This document shows positions 1-6,453 of a stretch of DNA of 12,274 nt, in pieces; position 1 is the first letter of the stretch, and each line of letters opens with the position of its first letter. The notes beneath the pieces were generated by a model that had not been told where the DNA came from, searched no databases, and was given only the letters and a program-made list of their open reading frames with translations. A program made the translations under genes and the position numbers. Location of the stretch: the NCBI GenBank assembly GCA_023423015.1, contig JAFAGE010000202.1:1-12274 (forward strand). The letters are read 5' to 3'. The stretch is from Bacteroidota bacterium (GTDB taxonomy: Bacteria > Bacteroidota > Bacteroidia > Chitinophagales > Chitinophagaceae).

Positions 1-81
1 CTGCTGAACTCCCCCAGGATCGGAAGATAGCAAGGGTAGGCGGTTGTAGCGGTGCGATGTAAGTAATCTGCCGATTTTTTT
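1..81 (+). ncRNA. ffs: Signal recognition particle RNA (4.5S-type), 3' portion
   Basis: RNA scaffold of the signal recognition particle, which binds Ffh and targets ribosomes making membrane and secreted proteins. The conserved helix 8 core is visible. A GGAA tetraloop (22-25) is closed by ATC (19-21) and GAT (26-28). It is flanked by the symmetric internal loop, CCAGG at 14-18 facing AGCAA at 29-33, matching the UCAGG/AGCAG loop of E. coli 4.5S RNA. CCC at 11-13 pairs with GGG at 34-36 beyond that loop. The GGTGCGATGTA stretch (51-61) resembles the GTGCCGGGATGTA part of the 3' strand. A run of seven T (75-81) follows the last conserved part and probably ends the transcript. The 5' strand that pairs with about 40-73 lies before the window, so the gene is incomplete here. 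The short open frames ending at 30 and 62 are better explained by this RNA. Confidence 0.85.
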
Positions 82-93
82 AATACTCCCACC

Positions 94-777
94 ATGAAAT
101 TCTTCATCGATACAGCAAACATCGCACAGATCACCGAGGCACATGATCTTGGTATTCTTGACGGAGTAACTACAAACCCTTCCCTGATGGCTAAAGAAGG
201 CATCAAGAACGAGGAAGGCGTTATTGAACATTACCGGAAAATTTGTGAACTGGTTGATGGAGACGTAAGCGCTGAAGTGATCGGTACTACCTTCGACGAA
301 ATCGTAGACGAAGGGAAAAAACTTGCAGCTATCCACCCGAATATCGTTGTGAAAGTACCAATGATTAAGGATGGTATCAAGGCGCTTAAATGGTTTTCAG
401 ATAACGGAATTAAGACTAATTGCACTTTGGTGTTTTCTGCGGGCCAGGCAATCCTTGCGGCTAAGGCAGGAGCAACTTATGTTTCACCCTTTATCGGGCG
501 CATTGACGATAGCAGTTGGGATGGTGTTGAACTGATCGCCCAGATCGCCAACATCTACCAGATACAGGGTTACCAGACCGAGATCCTCGCGGCTTCGATC
601 CGCAATTCATTGCATATTGTGAAATGTGCTGAAGCGGGTGCCGACGTGTGCACCTGCCCGCTTGAACCGATCCTTGGTTTGCTCAAACATCCTTTGACCG
701 ACATTGGTCTTGCGAAGTTCCTCGACGATGCCAGGAAAATGAAGGCAGCAATGACTTCCGGTAAAGTAGTTGCGTAG
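94..777 (+). CDS. fsa: Fructose-6-phosphate aldolase / transaldolase family protein
   Basis: Cytoplasmic class I aldolase of the small transaldolase (TalC/FSA) family. It acts on fructose 6-phosphate, cleaving it to dihydroxyacetone and glyceraldehyde 3-phosphate or transferring the dihydroxyacetone unit. The 227-residue length fits the short family. Diagnostic motifs are FIDTAN (4-9), GVTTNPS (24-30), the Schiff-base lysine K87 in VVKVP, TNCTLVFS (108-115), and SPFIGRIDD (131-139). The ATG at 94 gives the canonical MKFFIDTAN start. A weak upstream element (TTG at 44-46, TAATCTG at 64-70) overlaps the SRP RNA and is not convincing as a promoter. The gene ends in TAG, which matters for reading the hisC amber codon, and is convergent with the minus-strand gene 17 bases away. 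FSA and transaldolase activity cannot be separated from sequence alone. Confidence 0.93.
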   Translation: MKFFIDTANIAQITEAHDLGILDGVTTNPSLMAKEGIKNEEGVIEHYRKICELVDGDVSAEVIGTTFDEIVDEGKKLAAIHPNIVVKVPMIKDGIKALKWFSDNGIKTNCTLVFSAGQAILAAKAGATYVSPFIGRIDDSSWDGVELIAQIANIYQIQGYQTEILAASIRNSLHIVKCAEAGADVCTCPLEPILGLLKHPLTDIGLAKFLDDARKMKAAMTSGKVVA

Positions 778-794
778 GAATTCGGCCTCCCTTC

Positions 795-1190
795 TCAAGT
801 CCTGTTTTTTCTGCGCTTTCCGCGTAGTATCTCCTCTTTCGTAGGCAGTTTTTCGTTGGGTTCGTATTTCTTGATGTAAATATCTATTTCCTTCGTAACG
901 GCGGGGTTTTCTTTAAGAACCACTTTCACCCGGATTTTTTCGTCGGTTATTGCACTGTCTATAAATAAGTTGTTTCCCGAAAAACTGCCATTGCTTGAAC
1001 TAAACTGCAATTCCTTGTCGCCCAACGGCAGGTAAGTGCCATCGCTGTATTTGCCCTCAACATTGATGTAGTTGTATGTGCCCCGTTTAAGGCTGTCGGT
1101 ATACAGGTTGAAAAAGATACTATCGAGCTTTTGTGCCGAAGCTTGCATGGCAATAAACACGAGCAATATAACTGCAGGAATCTTCAACAT
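795..1190 (-). CDS. Small secreted protein of unknown function, probable Ig-like fold
   Basis: I do not recognise a named family. The 131-residue product begins with a clear signal peptide: MLK, a hydrophobic core, and a likely cleavage after ASA (about residues 17-19) before Q. The mature part alternates polar and hydrophobic residues with NVEGKYSDGTYLPLG (43-57) and FSSSNGSF (63-70), followed by VKVVLKE. This pattern resembles a single bacterial Ig-like (Big-type) beta sandwich, which is inference. The C-terminus is strongly basic (RGKRRKNRT), and the protein has no Cys. It is probably periplasmic or released; no lipobox is seen. It ends in TGA, convergent with the aldolase gene, and no terminator hairpin is visible in the 17-base gap. 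Its 5' side faces the his leader region, so the two promoters are divergent. A GGAGGT lies about 17 bases before the start, rather far for a ribosome site. Confidence 0.75.
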   Translation of the reverse strand: MLKIPAVILLVFIAMQASAQKLDSIFFNLYTDSLKRGTYNYINVEGKYSDGTYLPLGDKELQFSSSNGSFSGNNLFIDSAITDEKIRVKVVLKENPAVTKEIDIYIKKYEPNEKLPTKEEILRGKRRKNRT

Positions 1191-1257
1191 AAAGCTTAGA
1201 CTTCACTTACCTCCGTCGGGTTGTACCCCGAATTTAATTTACGTTAAATGCAACAAT

Positions 1258-1291
1258 TATTTTTGTTAAACGCTTTTTGCATTTATTTTTG
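1258..1291 (+). promoter_or_regulatory. Candidate his operon promoter(s), Bacteroidota type
   Basis: Two exact matches to the Bacteroidota -7 consensus TAnnTTTG occur: TATTTTTG at 1258-1265 and again at 1284-1291. The second has a TTTG at 1262-1265 spaced 18 bases upstream, which suits a -33 element. However, it would start transcription only about 5-10 bases before the leader ATG. The first would give a 5' UTR of about 30 bases but its nearest TTG (1231-1233) is 24 bases upstream. I cannot choose between them. Either would place the leader peptide and attenuator at the front of the transcript. Confidence 0.5.
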
Positions 1292-1301
1292 GGCCACGAT
1301 T

Positions 1302-1352
1302 ATGAAGTACAACATGCACATCCACCATCATCATACTTGCCTTCCAGGGTAA
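1302..1352 (+). CDS. hisL: his operon leader peptide (5 His in 16 residues)
   Basis: A short frame encodes MKYNMHIHHHHTCLPG and then TAA. Five of the 16 residues are His, with four consecutive His codons (1323-1334) and one at 1317-1319. It lies between the promoter-like elements and a perfect terminator hairpin, just before hisG, the first enzyme of histidine synthesis. That is the arrangement of a classical ribosome-mediated attenuator: when charged tRNA-His is short, the ribosome stalls on the His run and the downstream RNA folds into the antiterminator. The TAA stop (1350-1352) sits inside the antiterminator 5' arm. The peptide itself needs no function. A chance His run directly upstream of hisG with matching RNA arms is very unlikely. 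Confidence 0.92.
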   Translation: MKYNMHIHHHHTCLPG

Positions 1353-1399
1353 GCCGGGTGTTGTTTGTGCATTACAAAGAATACGGAAAGGGGCTTACT
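1348..1399 (+). promoter_or_regulatory. his attenuator antiterminator
   Basis: GGTAAGCC at 1348-1355 is an exact copy of the terminator's 3' arm region (1402-1409). It can therefore pair with GGCTTACT at 1392-1399 (seven Watson-Crick pairs plus one G-U). The 36 bases between contain a small hairpin, TTTGT (1364-1368) with ACAAA (1374-1378). This fold and the terminator compete for the same strand. A ribosome stalled on the His codons leaves 1348-1355 free, 13 bases beyond the last His codon. A ribosome at the stop codon covers that arm and lets the terminator form. The pairing is read by eye; no folding energy was computed. Confidence 0.85.
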
Positions 1400-1420
1400 G
1401 CGGTAAGCCCTTTTTATTTT
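1387..1420 (+). terminator. his attenuator terminator
   Basis: A perfect 8-bp stem, GGGCTTAC (1391-1398) with GTAAGCCC (1403-1410), closes a TGCG loop. In RNA this is C(UGCG)G, a member of the very stable UNCG tetraloop class. The stem can extend by G-U and three A-T pairs into the T-run, TTTTTATTTT (1411-1420). It sits 20 bases before the hisG start and after the leader stop, so it acts on transcription entering the his genes. Confidence 0.93.
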
Positions 1421-1440
1421 ATGCATTTATCGAAATCATT

Positions 1441-2307
1441 ATGAACCAGGATTCAAAACTCAGGATCGCGATTCAGAAATCGGGAAGACTTCACGAAGAG
1501 TCGGTGAAGCTGCTGAAAGATTGCGGAATCGACATCAAAAACGGCGGCAACAAACTTAAAACGGAAGCTGAAAACTTTCCGATGGAAGTGTATTTTCTGC
1601 GCGATGACGATATCCCCCAGTATGTGGAAGACGAAGTGGCCGATGTTGGTATCGTAGGTGAAAACGTGTTGTACGAGAAAAATAAATCCGTCGGGATCGT
1701 AGAGAAACTGGGTTTTGGAAAATGTCGTTTATCGGTTGCAGTTAGCCGTAATGAAAAATACGATGGGGTCTCTTATTTGAATGATAAGAAGATCGCAACC
1801 AGTTATCCTAACATCGTCGGCAATTACCTCTCCGAAAACAAGGTGAAAGCGGAGATTCATGAAATCAGTGGCTCGGTGGAAATTGCACCCGGGATTGGTT
1901 TGGCCGATGCAATCGTTGATCTGGTGAGCAGCGGTTCAACCTTGCTTGCAAACGGATTGAAGGAAGTTGAAACCATCCTGCGTTCTGAAGCAGTGCTTGT
2001 GAAGAATAAAAACCTTTCACAGCAGGATGCCGCTTTGCTGGATAAGTTATTGTTCAGAATTCGTTCGGTGAAAAAGGCAAAAAACAACAAGTATGTATTG
2101 TTGAATGCACCAAACAATAACCTGGAGAAAATTATCAGCCTATTGCCAGGGATGAAAAGTCCAACAGTGTTACCCCTCGCAGAACCCGGATGGAGCAGTG
2201 TTCACAGTGTGATCAGCGAAAATGAATTCTGGGAAATAATTGAAAAACTAAAAGACGCAGGTGCTCAGGGAATCCTGGTTGTGCCTATTGAGAAAATGAT
2301 TATCTGA
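1441..2307 (+). CDS. hisG: ATP phosphoribosyltransferase, long form
   Basis: First step of histidine synthesis: ATP plus PRPP gives phosphoribosyl-ATP, in the cytoplasm. At 288 residues it is the long form (HisG-L), which is self-sufficient and does not need HisZ. Visible motifs are LRIAIQKSGRL near the start (7-17), DVGIVGENVL (68-77), and the PRPP phosphate loop VSSGSTLLANGL (162-173). The C-terminal ACT-like regulatory domain follows from about 212, with LPGMKSPTVLPL (235-246) and GILVVPIEKMI at the end. This domain is where histidine feedback inhibition acts in characterised long-form enzymes. The ATG at 1441 follows the attenuator directly. Together these indicate both transcriptional (attenuation) and enzymatic (feedback) control by histidine. 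hisD follows after 31 bases. Confidence 0.97.
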   Translation: MNQDSKLRIAIQKSGRLHEESVKLLKDCGIDIKNGGNKLKTEAENFPMEVYFLRDDDIPQYVEDEVADVGIVGENVLYEKNKSVGIVEKLGFGKCRLSVAVSRNEKYDGVSYLNDKKIATSYPNIVGNYLSENKVKAEIHEISGSVEIAPGIGLADAIVDLVSSGSTLLANGLKEVETILRSEAVLVKNKNLSQQDAALLDKLLFRIRSVKKAKNNKYVLLNAPNNNLEKIISLLPGMKSPTVLPLAEPGWSSVHSVISENEFWEIIEKLKDAGAQGILVVPIEKMII

Positions 2308-2310
2308 GTT

Positions 2311-2334
2311 TTCATTCACTTTACACTAACTCAC
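2311..2334 (+). repeat. Degenerate TCAC heptad repeat between hisG and hisD
   Basis: The 31-base gap carries TCAC at 2316-2319, a variant ACAC at 2323-2326, and TCAC at 2331-2334, at spacings of 7 and 8. It is a looser version of the exact period-7 tract before hisC and the reverse-oriented tract after hisB. Alone it would not be worth calling. Confidence 0.4.
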
Positions 2335-2338
2335 CATC

Positions 2339-3616
2339 ATGAAATTGTACAGTTTTCCGCAAGCCTCTGAATGGCCTGACATTGTTGCAAGGCCGGTGCT
2401 TGACGATGCATCGCTGGAAGATGTGGTGCGCCCGGTTTTGGACGATGTTCGAAAGAATGGCGACAAAGCGGTGCGGAAATACACAAAACAATTCGACAAG
2501 GCAGAAATACAGGATATGTTCGTGTCTGAGCGCGAAGTGCATTTTGCGCTCAACCAGGTAAGTCCCGGATTGTTTGATGCCATAAAACTTGCGGCGGAAA
2601 ACATCGCTACATTCCACCGGCAGCAACTCACACAACCCGAGAAAATTGAAACGATGCCTGGAGTTGTGTGCTGGCGAAAGAGCATTGCGATAGAACGCGT
2701 CGGTCTTTACATTCCCGGAGGCACTGCGCCATTATTTTCAAGCGTCCTGCTGCTTGCAATTCCGGCAATTATCGCTGGTTGTTCAGAAATCGTTTTGTGT
2801 TCACCGCCTGGTCCCGATGGAAATATTCATCCGGCAATCATTACAGCTGCTACTTATATCGGCGTAAAAAAGATTGTAAAAGCAGGAGGAGTACAGGCAA
2901 TTGCGGCGATGGCATTTGGAACGGAATCCGTTCCTGCTGTACAAAAAATCCTGGGTCCGGGCAATCAATACGTGACAACCGCAAAACAAATGGTGCAGAA
3001 ATACGGCATTGCGATTGACATGCCGGCGGGCCCAAGCGAAGTTGCAGTTTTTGCCGATGAAACTGCGAGTGCTGCCTTTGTTGCTGCCGATCTGCTGTCG
3101 CAGGCCGAACACGGCAGCGACAGCCAGGTAATGCTGGTAACCACCAGCGAAAAACTTGTGGCAGAAGTAAAGGCGCAAATAGATAGGCAACTCAACAACC
3201 TTCCGCGAAAACATTTTGCAGAGCAATCGCTTGCCAATAGTAAAATAGTGCTGGTGAACGACCGCAACACGGCAATGGATTTATTAAACAGGTATGCGCC
3301 TGAACATCTTATTCTGGCTTGCTCCGGTGCGGCTGAACTCAGCAATAAGGTGGTGAATGCCGGCTCGGTATTCATTGGTCACTATTCACCTGAAAGCGTG
3401 GGCGACTATGCAAGCGGAACCAATCATACTTTACCTACTAACGGCTACGCACGTACGTACAGTGGAGTAAGCGTCGACAGTTTCGTGAAGAAGGTAACTT
3501 TCCAGGAGCTAAGCAGGGAAGGACTTGAAAATATCGGCGCCGCAGTTCAACGTTTGGCCGAAGCGGAAGGACTACAGGCTCATGCCCGTGCCGTCAGCAT
3601 CAGATTGGAAAGCTAA
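2339..3616 (+). CDS. hisD: Histidinol dehydrogenase
   Basis: Last two steps of histidine synthesis: zinc-dependent, NAD-dependent oxidation of L-histidinol to L-histidine through histidinal. The 425-residue length is typical. Features visible: YIPGGTAPLFSSVLL (124-138), KILGPGNQYVTTAKQ (203-217) and DMPAGPSE (227-234), then SQAEHGSDSQ (254-263) with metal and substrate residues Q255 and H258. The catalytic pair E322-H323 lies in APEHL, D356 in GDYASGTNHTLPT, and H415 near the C-terminus. All key residues seem intact. The ATG at 2339 gives the usual short N-terminus. It is followed by a 28-base gap to hisC, so the genes are probably cotranscribed. Confidence 0.97.
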   Translation: MKLYSFPQASEWPDIVARPVLDDASLEDVVRPVLDDVRKNGDKAVRKYTKQFDKAEIQDMFVSEREVHFALNQVSPGLFDAIKLAAENIATFHRQQLTQPEKIETMPGVVCWRKSIAIERVGLYIPGGTAPLFSSVLLLAIPAIIAGCSEIVLCSPPGPDGNIHPAIITAATYIGVKKIVKAGGVQAIAAMAFGTESVPAVQKILGPGNQYVTTAKQMVQKYGIAIDMPAGPSEVAVFADETASAAFVAADLLSQAEHGSDSQVMLVTTSEKLVAEVKAQIDRQLNNLPRKHFAEQSLANSKIVLVNDRNTAMDLLNRYAPEHLILACSGAAELSNKVVNAGSVFIGHYSPESVGDYASGTNHTLPTNGYARTYSGVSVDSFVKKVTFQELSREGLENIGAAVQRLAEAEGLQAHARAVSIRLES

Positions 3617-3621
3617 TTATT

Positions 3622-3642
3622 CCATCACTATTCACCATTCAC
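3622..3642 (+). repeat. Three-unit TCAC heptad repeat before hisC
   Basis: Three consecutive heptads, CCATCAC, TATTCAC and CATTCAC, have TCAC at exactly 7-base intervals (3625, 3632, 3639). They fill most of the hisD-hisC gap and end two bases before the hisC ATG, where a ribosome binding site would be. The reverse complement, GTGA every 7 bases, appears after hisB and at the trpF end. Confidence 0.6.
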
Positions 3643-3644
3643 CA

Positions 3645-4694
3645 ATGTTCAATCTCGATTCCATACTTCGCAACAACATAAAGCGCCTTGTTCCCTACTC
3701 TTCTGCAAGAGATGAGTTTAAGGGAAAGGCCAGCATTTTCCTCGATGCCAACGAAAACAGTCTCGGTTCACCGTTAATGAAATGGTAGAATCGATATCCT
3801 GATCCGCTCCAGATGAAGGTGAAGGAGAAACTGTCGGGCATAAAAGGAATTTCAAGTGACCATATATTTCTCGGAAACGGAAGCGATGAATGTATTGACC
3901 TGCTGATACGTGCTTTTTGTGAACCGGGGGTAGATAATATTATTATTTGTCCGCCTACTTATGGCATGTATGAAGTGAGTGCAAACATCAACGATGTGCT
4001 GATTAAGAAGGTTCCTCTCACGCCGGAGTTTCAACTTAATCTCGAGGCGATAGCCAATAACATCGACGATAATACGAAGCTGATTTTCCTTTGTTCGCCA
4101 AACAATCCTACAGGCAATTCTCTTGACCGCGGCGATGTGGAAACATTGCTGAATAATTACTGGGGATTGGTGGTGATCGACGAAGCATATATAAACTTTT
4201 CGCGCAGCAAATCATTTATCCAGGAGCTTCCGGAATATCCAAACCTTGTTGTGATGCAAACCTTATCGAAGGCCTGGGGATTGGCAGCGTTGAGGTTAGG
4301 AATGGCGTTCGCTTCGCAGGAGATCATTAAAATTTTCAACCGCATCAAGCCGCCTTACAATATCAACCAGGCTACACAGGAACTCGTGTTGCAGGCGCTT
4401 GACAATGTGGAAGAGGTAAATGCCATGATCAGGGAGATCGTGGCGGGCCGCCAATGGCTCGAGGCAGAACTCCCGGCGCTGCCGGTTGTCCGTAAGGTTT
4501 ATCCATCGGATGCCAACTTCCTGTTGGTGAAGGTTACGGAGCCATTAAATATTTATCGGTACCTGCTCGATCAGGGCATTGTCGTGCGCGACAGGAGCCG
4601 GGTAGAGCTTTGCGAAGGTTGTCTCCGGATCACTGTCGGCTCACCTGCAGAAAATGAAGCTTTGGTTAAAGCCCTGGGCAATTTTAAGGCGTGA
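3645..4694 (+). pseudogene. hisC: Histidinol-phosphate aminotransferase with in-frame amber codon
   Basis: PLP-dependent class I/II aminotransferase converting imidazole-acetol phosphate and glutamate to histidinol phosphate. The frame runs from ATG 3645 (MFNLDSILRNNIKRLVPYSS) for 350 codons but is broken by TAG at codon 48 (3786-3788). No frameshift is needed: NRYPDPLQ follows in the same frame. The family usually has Tyr before NRYPDP, so one base change (TAT or TAC to TAG) explains it. The rest is intact, numbering the amber codon as 48: GNGSDE (77-82), SPNNPTG (151-157), DEAY (179-182) and the PLP lysine K209 in LSKAWG. An ATG at 3813, 25 bases after the stop, could restart translation as a 293-residue fragment. 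That fragment would lack the N-terminal arm and the RYPDP tyrosine that contacts the partner subunit's cofactor. It could be a real null allele, a sequencing error, or suppressed; the sound downstream sequence suggests a recent event or an error. Confidence 0.88.
3786..3788 (+). other. In-frame amber codon within hisC
   Basis: TAG stands between TGG (Trp47) and AAT CGA TAT CCT GAT (NRYPD). The reading frame is continuous on both sides. The aldolase gene and hisB in this window end in TAG at their expected C-termini, so TAG is a normal stop here and not a reassigned sense codon. Confidence 0.9.
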
Positions 4695-4717
4695 ACATTT
4701 CAGGCATGATAAATGAG

Positions 4718-4725
4718 TAAATTAG
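4718..4725 (+). promoter_or_regulatory. Possible internal promoter before the dehydrogenase-cytochrome pair
   Basis: TAAATTAG matches the Bacteroidota -7 consensus TAnnTTTG except for one base, and is followed by CAG as often seen in such promoters. It lies in the 53-base gap after hisC, about 22 bases before the next ATG. No good -33 element is seen; TTTC at 4698-4701 is 16 bases upstream. If real, the inserted pair and hisB could be expressed independently of histidine attenuation. Confidence 0.3.
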
Positions 4726-4747
4726 CAGTCCCGACTAAAACTTTTTT

Positions 4748-6025
4748 ATGAAATCTGTTGCTGTATCACTACTACTCACGATAGCCACTATGCTGATGGC
4801 TGATACTTCGAGCGCAAACGATACCACCAAAAACAGTAAATCGTCGCCGGCGGCAGTTGCTCTGAAACTCCCGGATGGATTTACAGCTACGCCGATTGTA
4901 GAATCTCTGGGCAAGAACCGTCATATTGCGGTTAATGATAACGGTGATATTTATGTGAAAATGGAACGTTTGAAAGACGGCAAGGGTATTGTCGTTCTTC
5001 GCGAGAAAGATGGCAAAGCTGAAGTGGTAAACAGCTTCGGCGATTTCCCGGGTTCAGGTATCGCCATTAAAAACGGTTACCTGTATGCGACAACGGATGA
5101 GGATGTGTACCGTTTCAAATTCAACGACAAGAAAGAAATCTCCGCCAACCAGAAACCTGAAAAGATTATCACCGGCCTGGTTAATAAACGCCAGCATGCC
5201 GCCAAAACAATAGCGCTAGACAATGACGGTAATATTTACGTAAATATTGGTGCGCCATCCAACTCCTGCCAGATCAAGGATCGCGAAAATGGTTCAAAAG
5301 GCCAGGATCCCTGCCCCATTCTGAAAGATGCGGGAGGGATATGGCAATTCAAGGCCGATAAATTGAACCAGTCATACGGCCAGGGCGTTCGCTACGCAAC
5401 AGGCCTGCGCAACTGTGTTGGTGTGTTCTGGAACAACACTGTGAATGATCTTTATGCTGTTCAACACGGACGCGACGGACTGTTCCAGATGTTTCCCGAA
5501 CAATACAATGCCGAGGAGGGAGCAGAAATGCCGGCAGAAGAAATGTTTCGTGTAAAGAAAGGCTCCGACTTCGGATGGCCATATTGCTATTTCGATCCCT
5601 ATCAGAAAAAGAAAATTCTTGCACCCGAATATGGTGGCGATAAAAAAACACAGGGCAGATGTGCCAACGTAGATACTCCGGTTGTAGCATTCCCCGGTCA
5701 CTGGGCTCCGAATGCAGTGTTGTTCTATACGGGCAACCAGTTCCCTGAACGCTACAAAGAGGGAGCATTTATTGCATTCCATGGTTCCTGGAATCGTGCA
5801 CCATTGAAACAGAAAGGATATAAGGTAGTATTTGTTCCTTTCAAAGATGGTCGCGCTTCGGGAGAATACGAAGTGTTTGCCGATGGATTTGCAGGATCTG
5901 AAGAATTGGAATCACCAGGTGATGCAGTAGCTCGTCCATGCGGATTAGCTGAGGGTCCTGATGGATCACTGTACATTTCTGATTCAGTAAAGGGAACGAT
6001 CTGGAAAGTTGTTTATAAAAAATAA
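4748..6025 (+). CDS. Periplasmic PQQ-dependent sugar dehydrogenase (sorbosone dehydrogenase family)
   Basis: Predicted soluble beta-propeller oxidoreductase that oxidises a sugar or related polyol in the periplasm using PQQ, passing electrons to a cytochrome. The 425 residues begin with a signal peptide (hydrophobic 4-17). The mature part has propeller-like repeats such as HIAVNDNGDIYV (59-70) and TIALDNDGNIYVNIG (154-168). Later family motifs are ATGLRNCVG (217-225), QHGRDGL (239-245), GSDFGWPYCY (272-281), FHGSWNRAP (344-352) and RPCGLAEGPDGSLYISD (396-412). H150 is placed like the catalytic-base His of soluble glucose dehydrogenase, an inference from its propeller position. Six Cys (174, 189, 223, 280, 305, 398), all in the exported part, could form disulfides. 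The c-type cytochrome gene starts 5 bases after the stop and is the natural electron acceptor. Its place inside the his cluster has no metabolic explanation I can see. Substrate cannot be told; PQQ synthesis genes are not in the window. Confidence 0.85.
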   Translation: MKSVAVSLLLTIATMLMADTSSANDTTKNSKSSPAAVALKLPDGFTATPIVESLGKNRHIAVNDNGDIYVKMERLKDGKGIVVLREKDGKAEVVNSFGDFPGSGIAIKNGYLYATTDEDVYRFKFNDKKEISANQKPEKIITGLVNKRQHAAKTIALDNDGNIYVNIGAPSNSCQIKDRENGSKGQDPCPILKDAGGIWQFKADKLNQSYGQGVRYATGLRNCVGVFWNNTVNDLYAVQHGRDGLFQMFPEQYNAEEGAEMPAEEMFRVKKGSDFGWPYCYFDPYQKKKILAPEYGGDKKTQGRCANVDTPVVAFPGHWAPNAVLFYTGNQFPERYKEGAFIAFHGSWNRAPLKQKGYKVVFVPFKDGRASGEYEVFADGFAGSEELESPGDAVARPCGLAEGPDGSLYISDSVKGTIWKVVYKK

Positions 6026-6030
6026 GATTT

Positions 6031-6453
6031 ATGAAGTACCCGGCAATGCTCGCTGTGGCTTTTCCGCTGGTTTTGATTTTTTTGTCAGATGCCATGCGTA
6101 ATACACCAGTTCAGGATGAACTGAAAGCATCTATCGAAAGGGGCAAAAAGGTTTATGAAAGTACCTGCCTCGCCTGCCATCAGTCAAACGGCTCGGGGGT
6201 GCCCGGCATGAATCCTCCTCTTAAACAGACAAAATGGGTGACAGGAGATAAAGCTGTTTTAATCGACATCGTTCTGAAGGGAATGGATGAAGAAATAGAA
6301 GTTGACGGTGAAGCCTACGATAATGTGATGCCTCCATTCGCGCATCTCAGCGACGAACAGGTTGCCGACGTGCTCACCTATGTAAGAAACAGTTTTGGAA
6401 ACAAATCAAGTGCAATAACGCCGCAGGAGGTAAAAAAGCAGAGAAATAAATGA
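6031..6453 (+). CDS. Exported class I c-type cytochrome
   Basis: Single-haem electron carrier, 140 residues. An N-terminal hydrophobic segment (about 5-19) is a signal peptide or anchor; there is no lipobox Cys. The haem site is CLACH (C46, C49, H50), preceded by RGKKVYES and followed by SNGSGVPGMNPPL, which are typical of the cytochrome c class I fold. M100 in NVMPPF is the likely sixth ligand, and LSDEQVADVLTYVRNSFG (106-123) is the C-terminal helix that closes the fold. It lies 5 bases after the sugar dehydrogenase gene and probably takes its electrons toward the terminal oxidase. The TGA stop overlaps the hisB ATG by four bases (ATGA), so translation of hisB is likely coupled to it. Confidence 0.92.
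   Translation: MKYPAMLAVAFPLVLIFLSDAMRNTPVQDELKASIERGKKVYESTCLACHQSNGSGVPGMNPPLKQTKWVTGDKAVLIDIVLKGMDEEIEVDGEAYDNVMPPFAHLSDEQVADVLTYVRNSFGNKSSAITPQEVKKQRNK

Noticed and set aside
1..62. Possible 3' end of an upstream protein gene (open frames ending at 30 or 62)
   Set aside because: The stretch carries the SRP RNA helix 8 motif with matching internal loop and tetraloop, which explains it better than a short coding tail.
1202..1440. T-box, riboswitch or TRAP-type control of the his or trp genes
   Set aside because: No T-box sequence, known aptamer core or spaced GAG/UAG triplets are seen; the regulatory-codon leader peptides explain the regions.
3786..3788. TAG read as a sense codon by a changed genetic code
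   Set aside because: Two other genes here end in TAG at their expected C-termini, so it is a stop in this genome.
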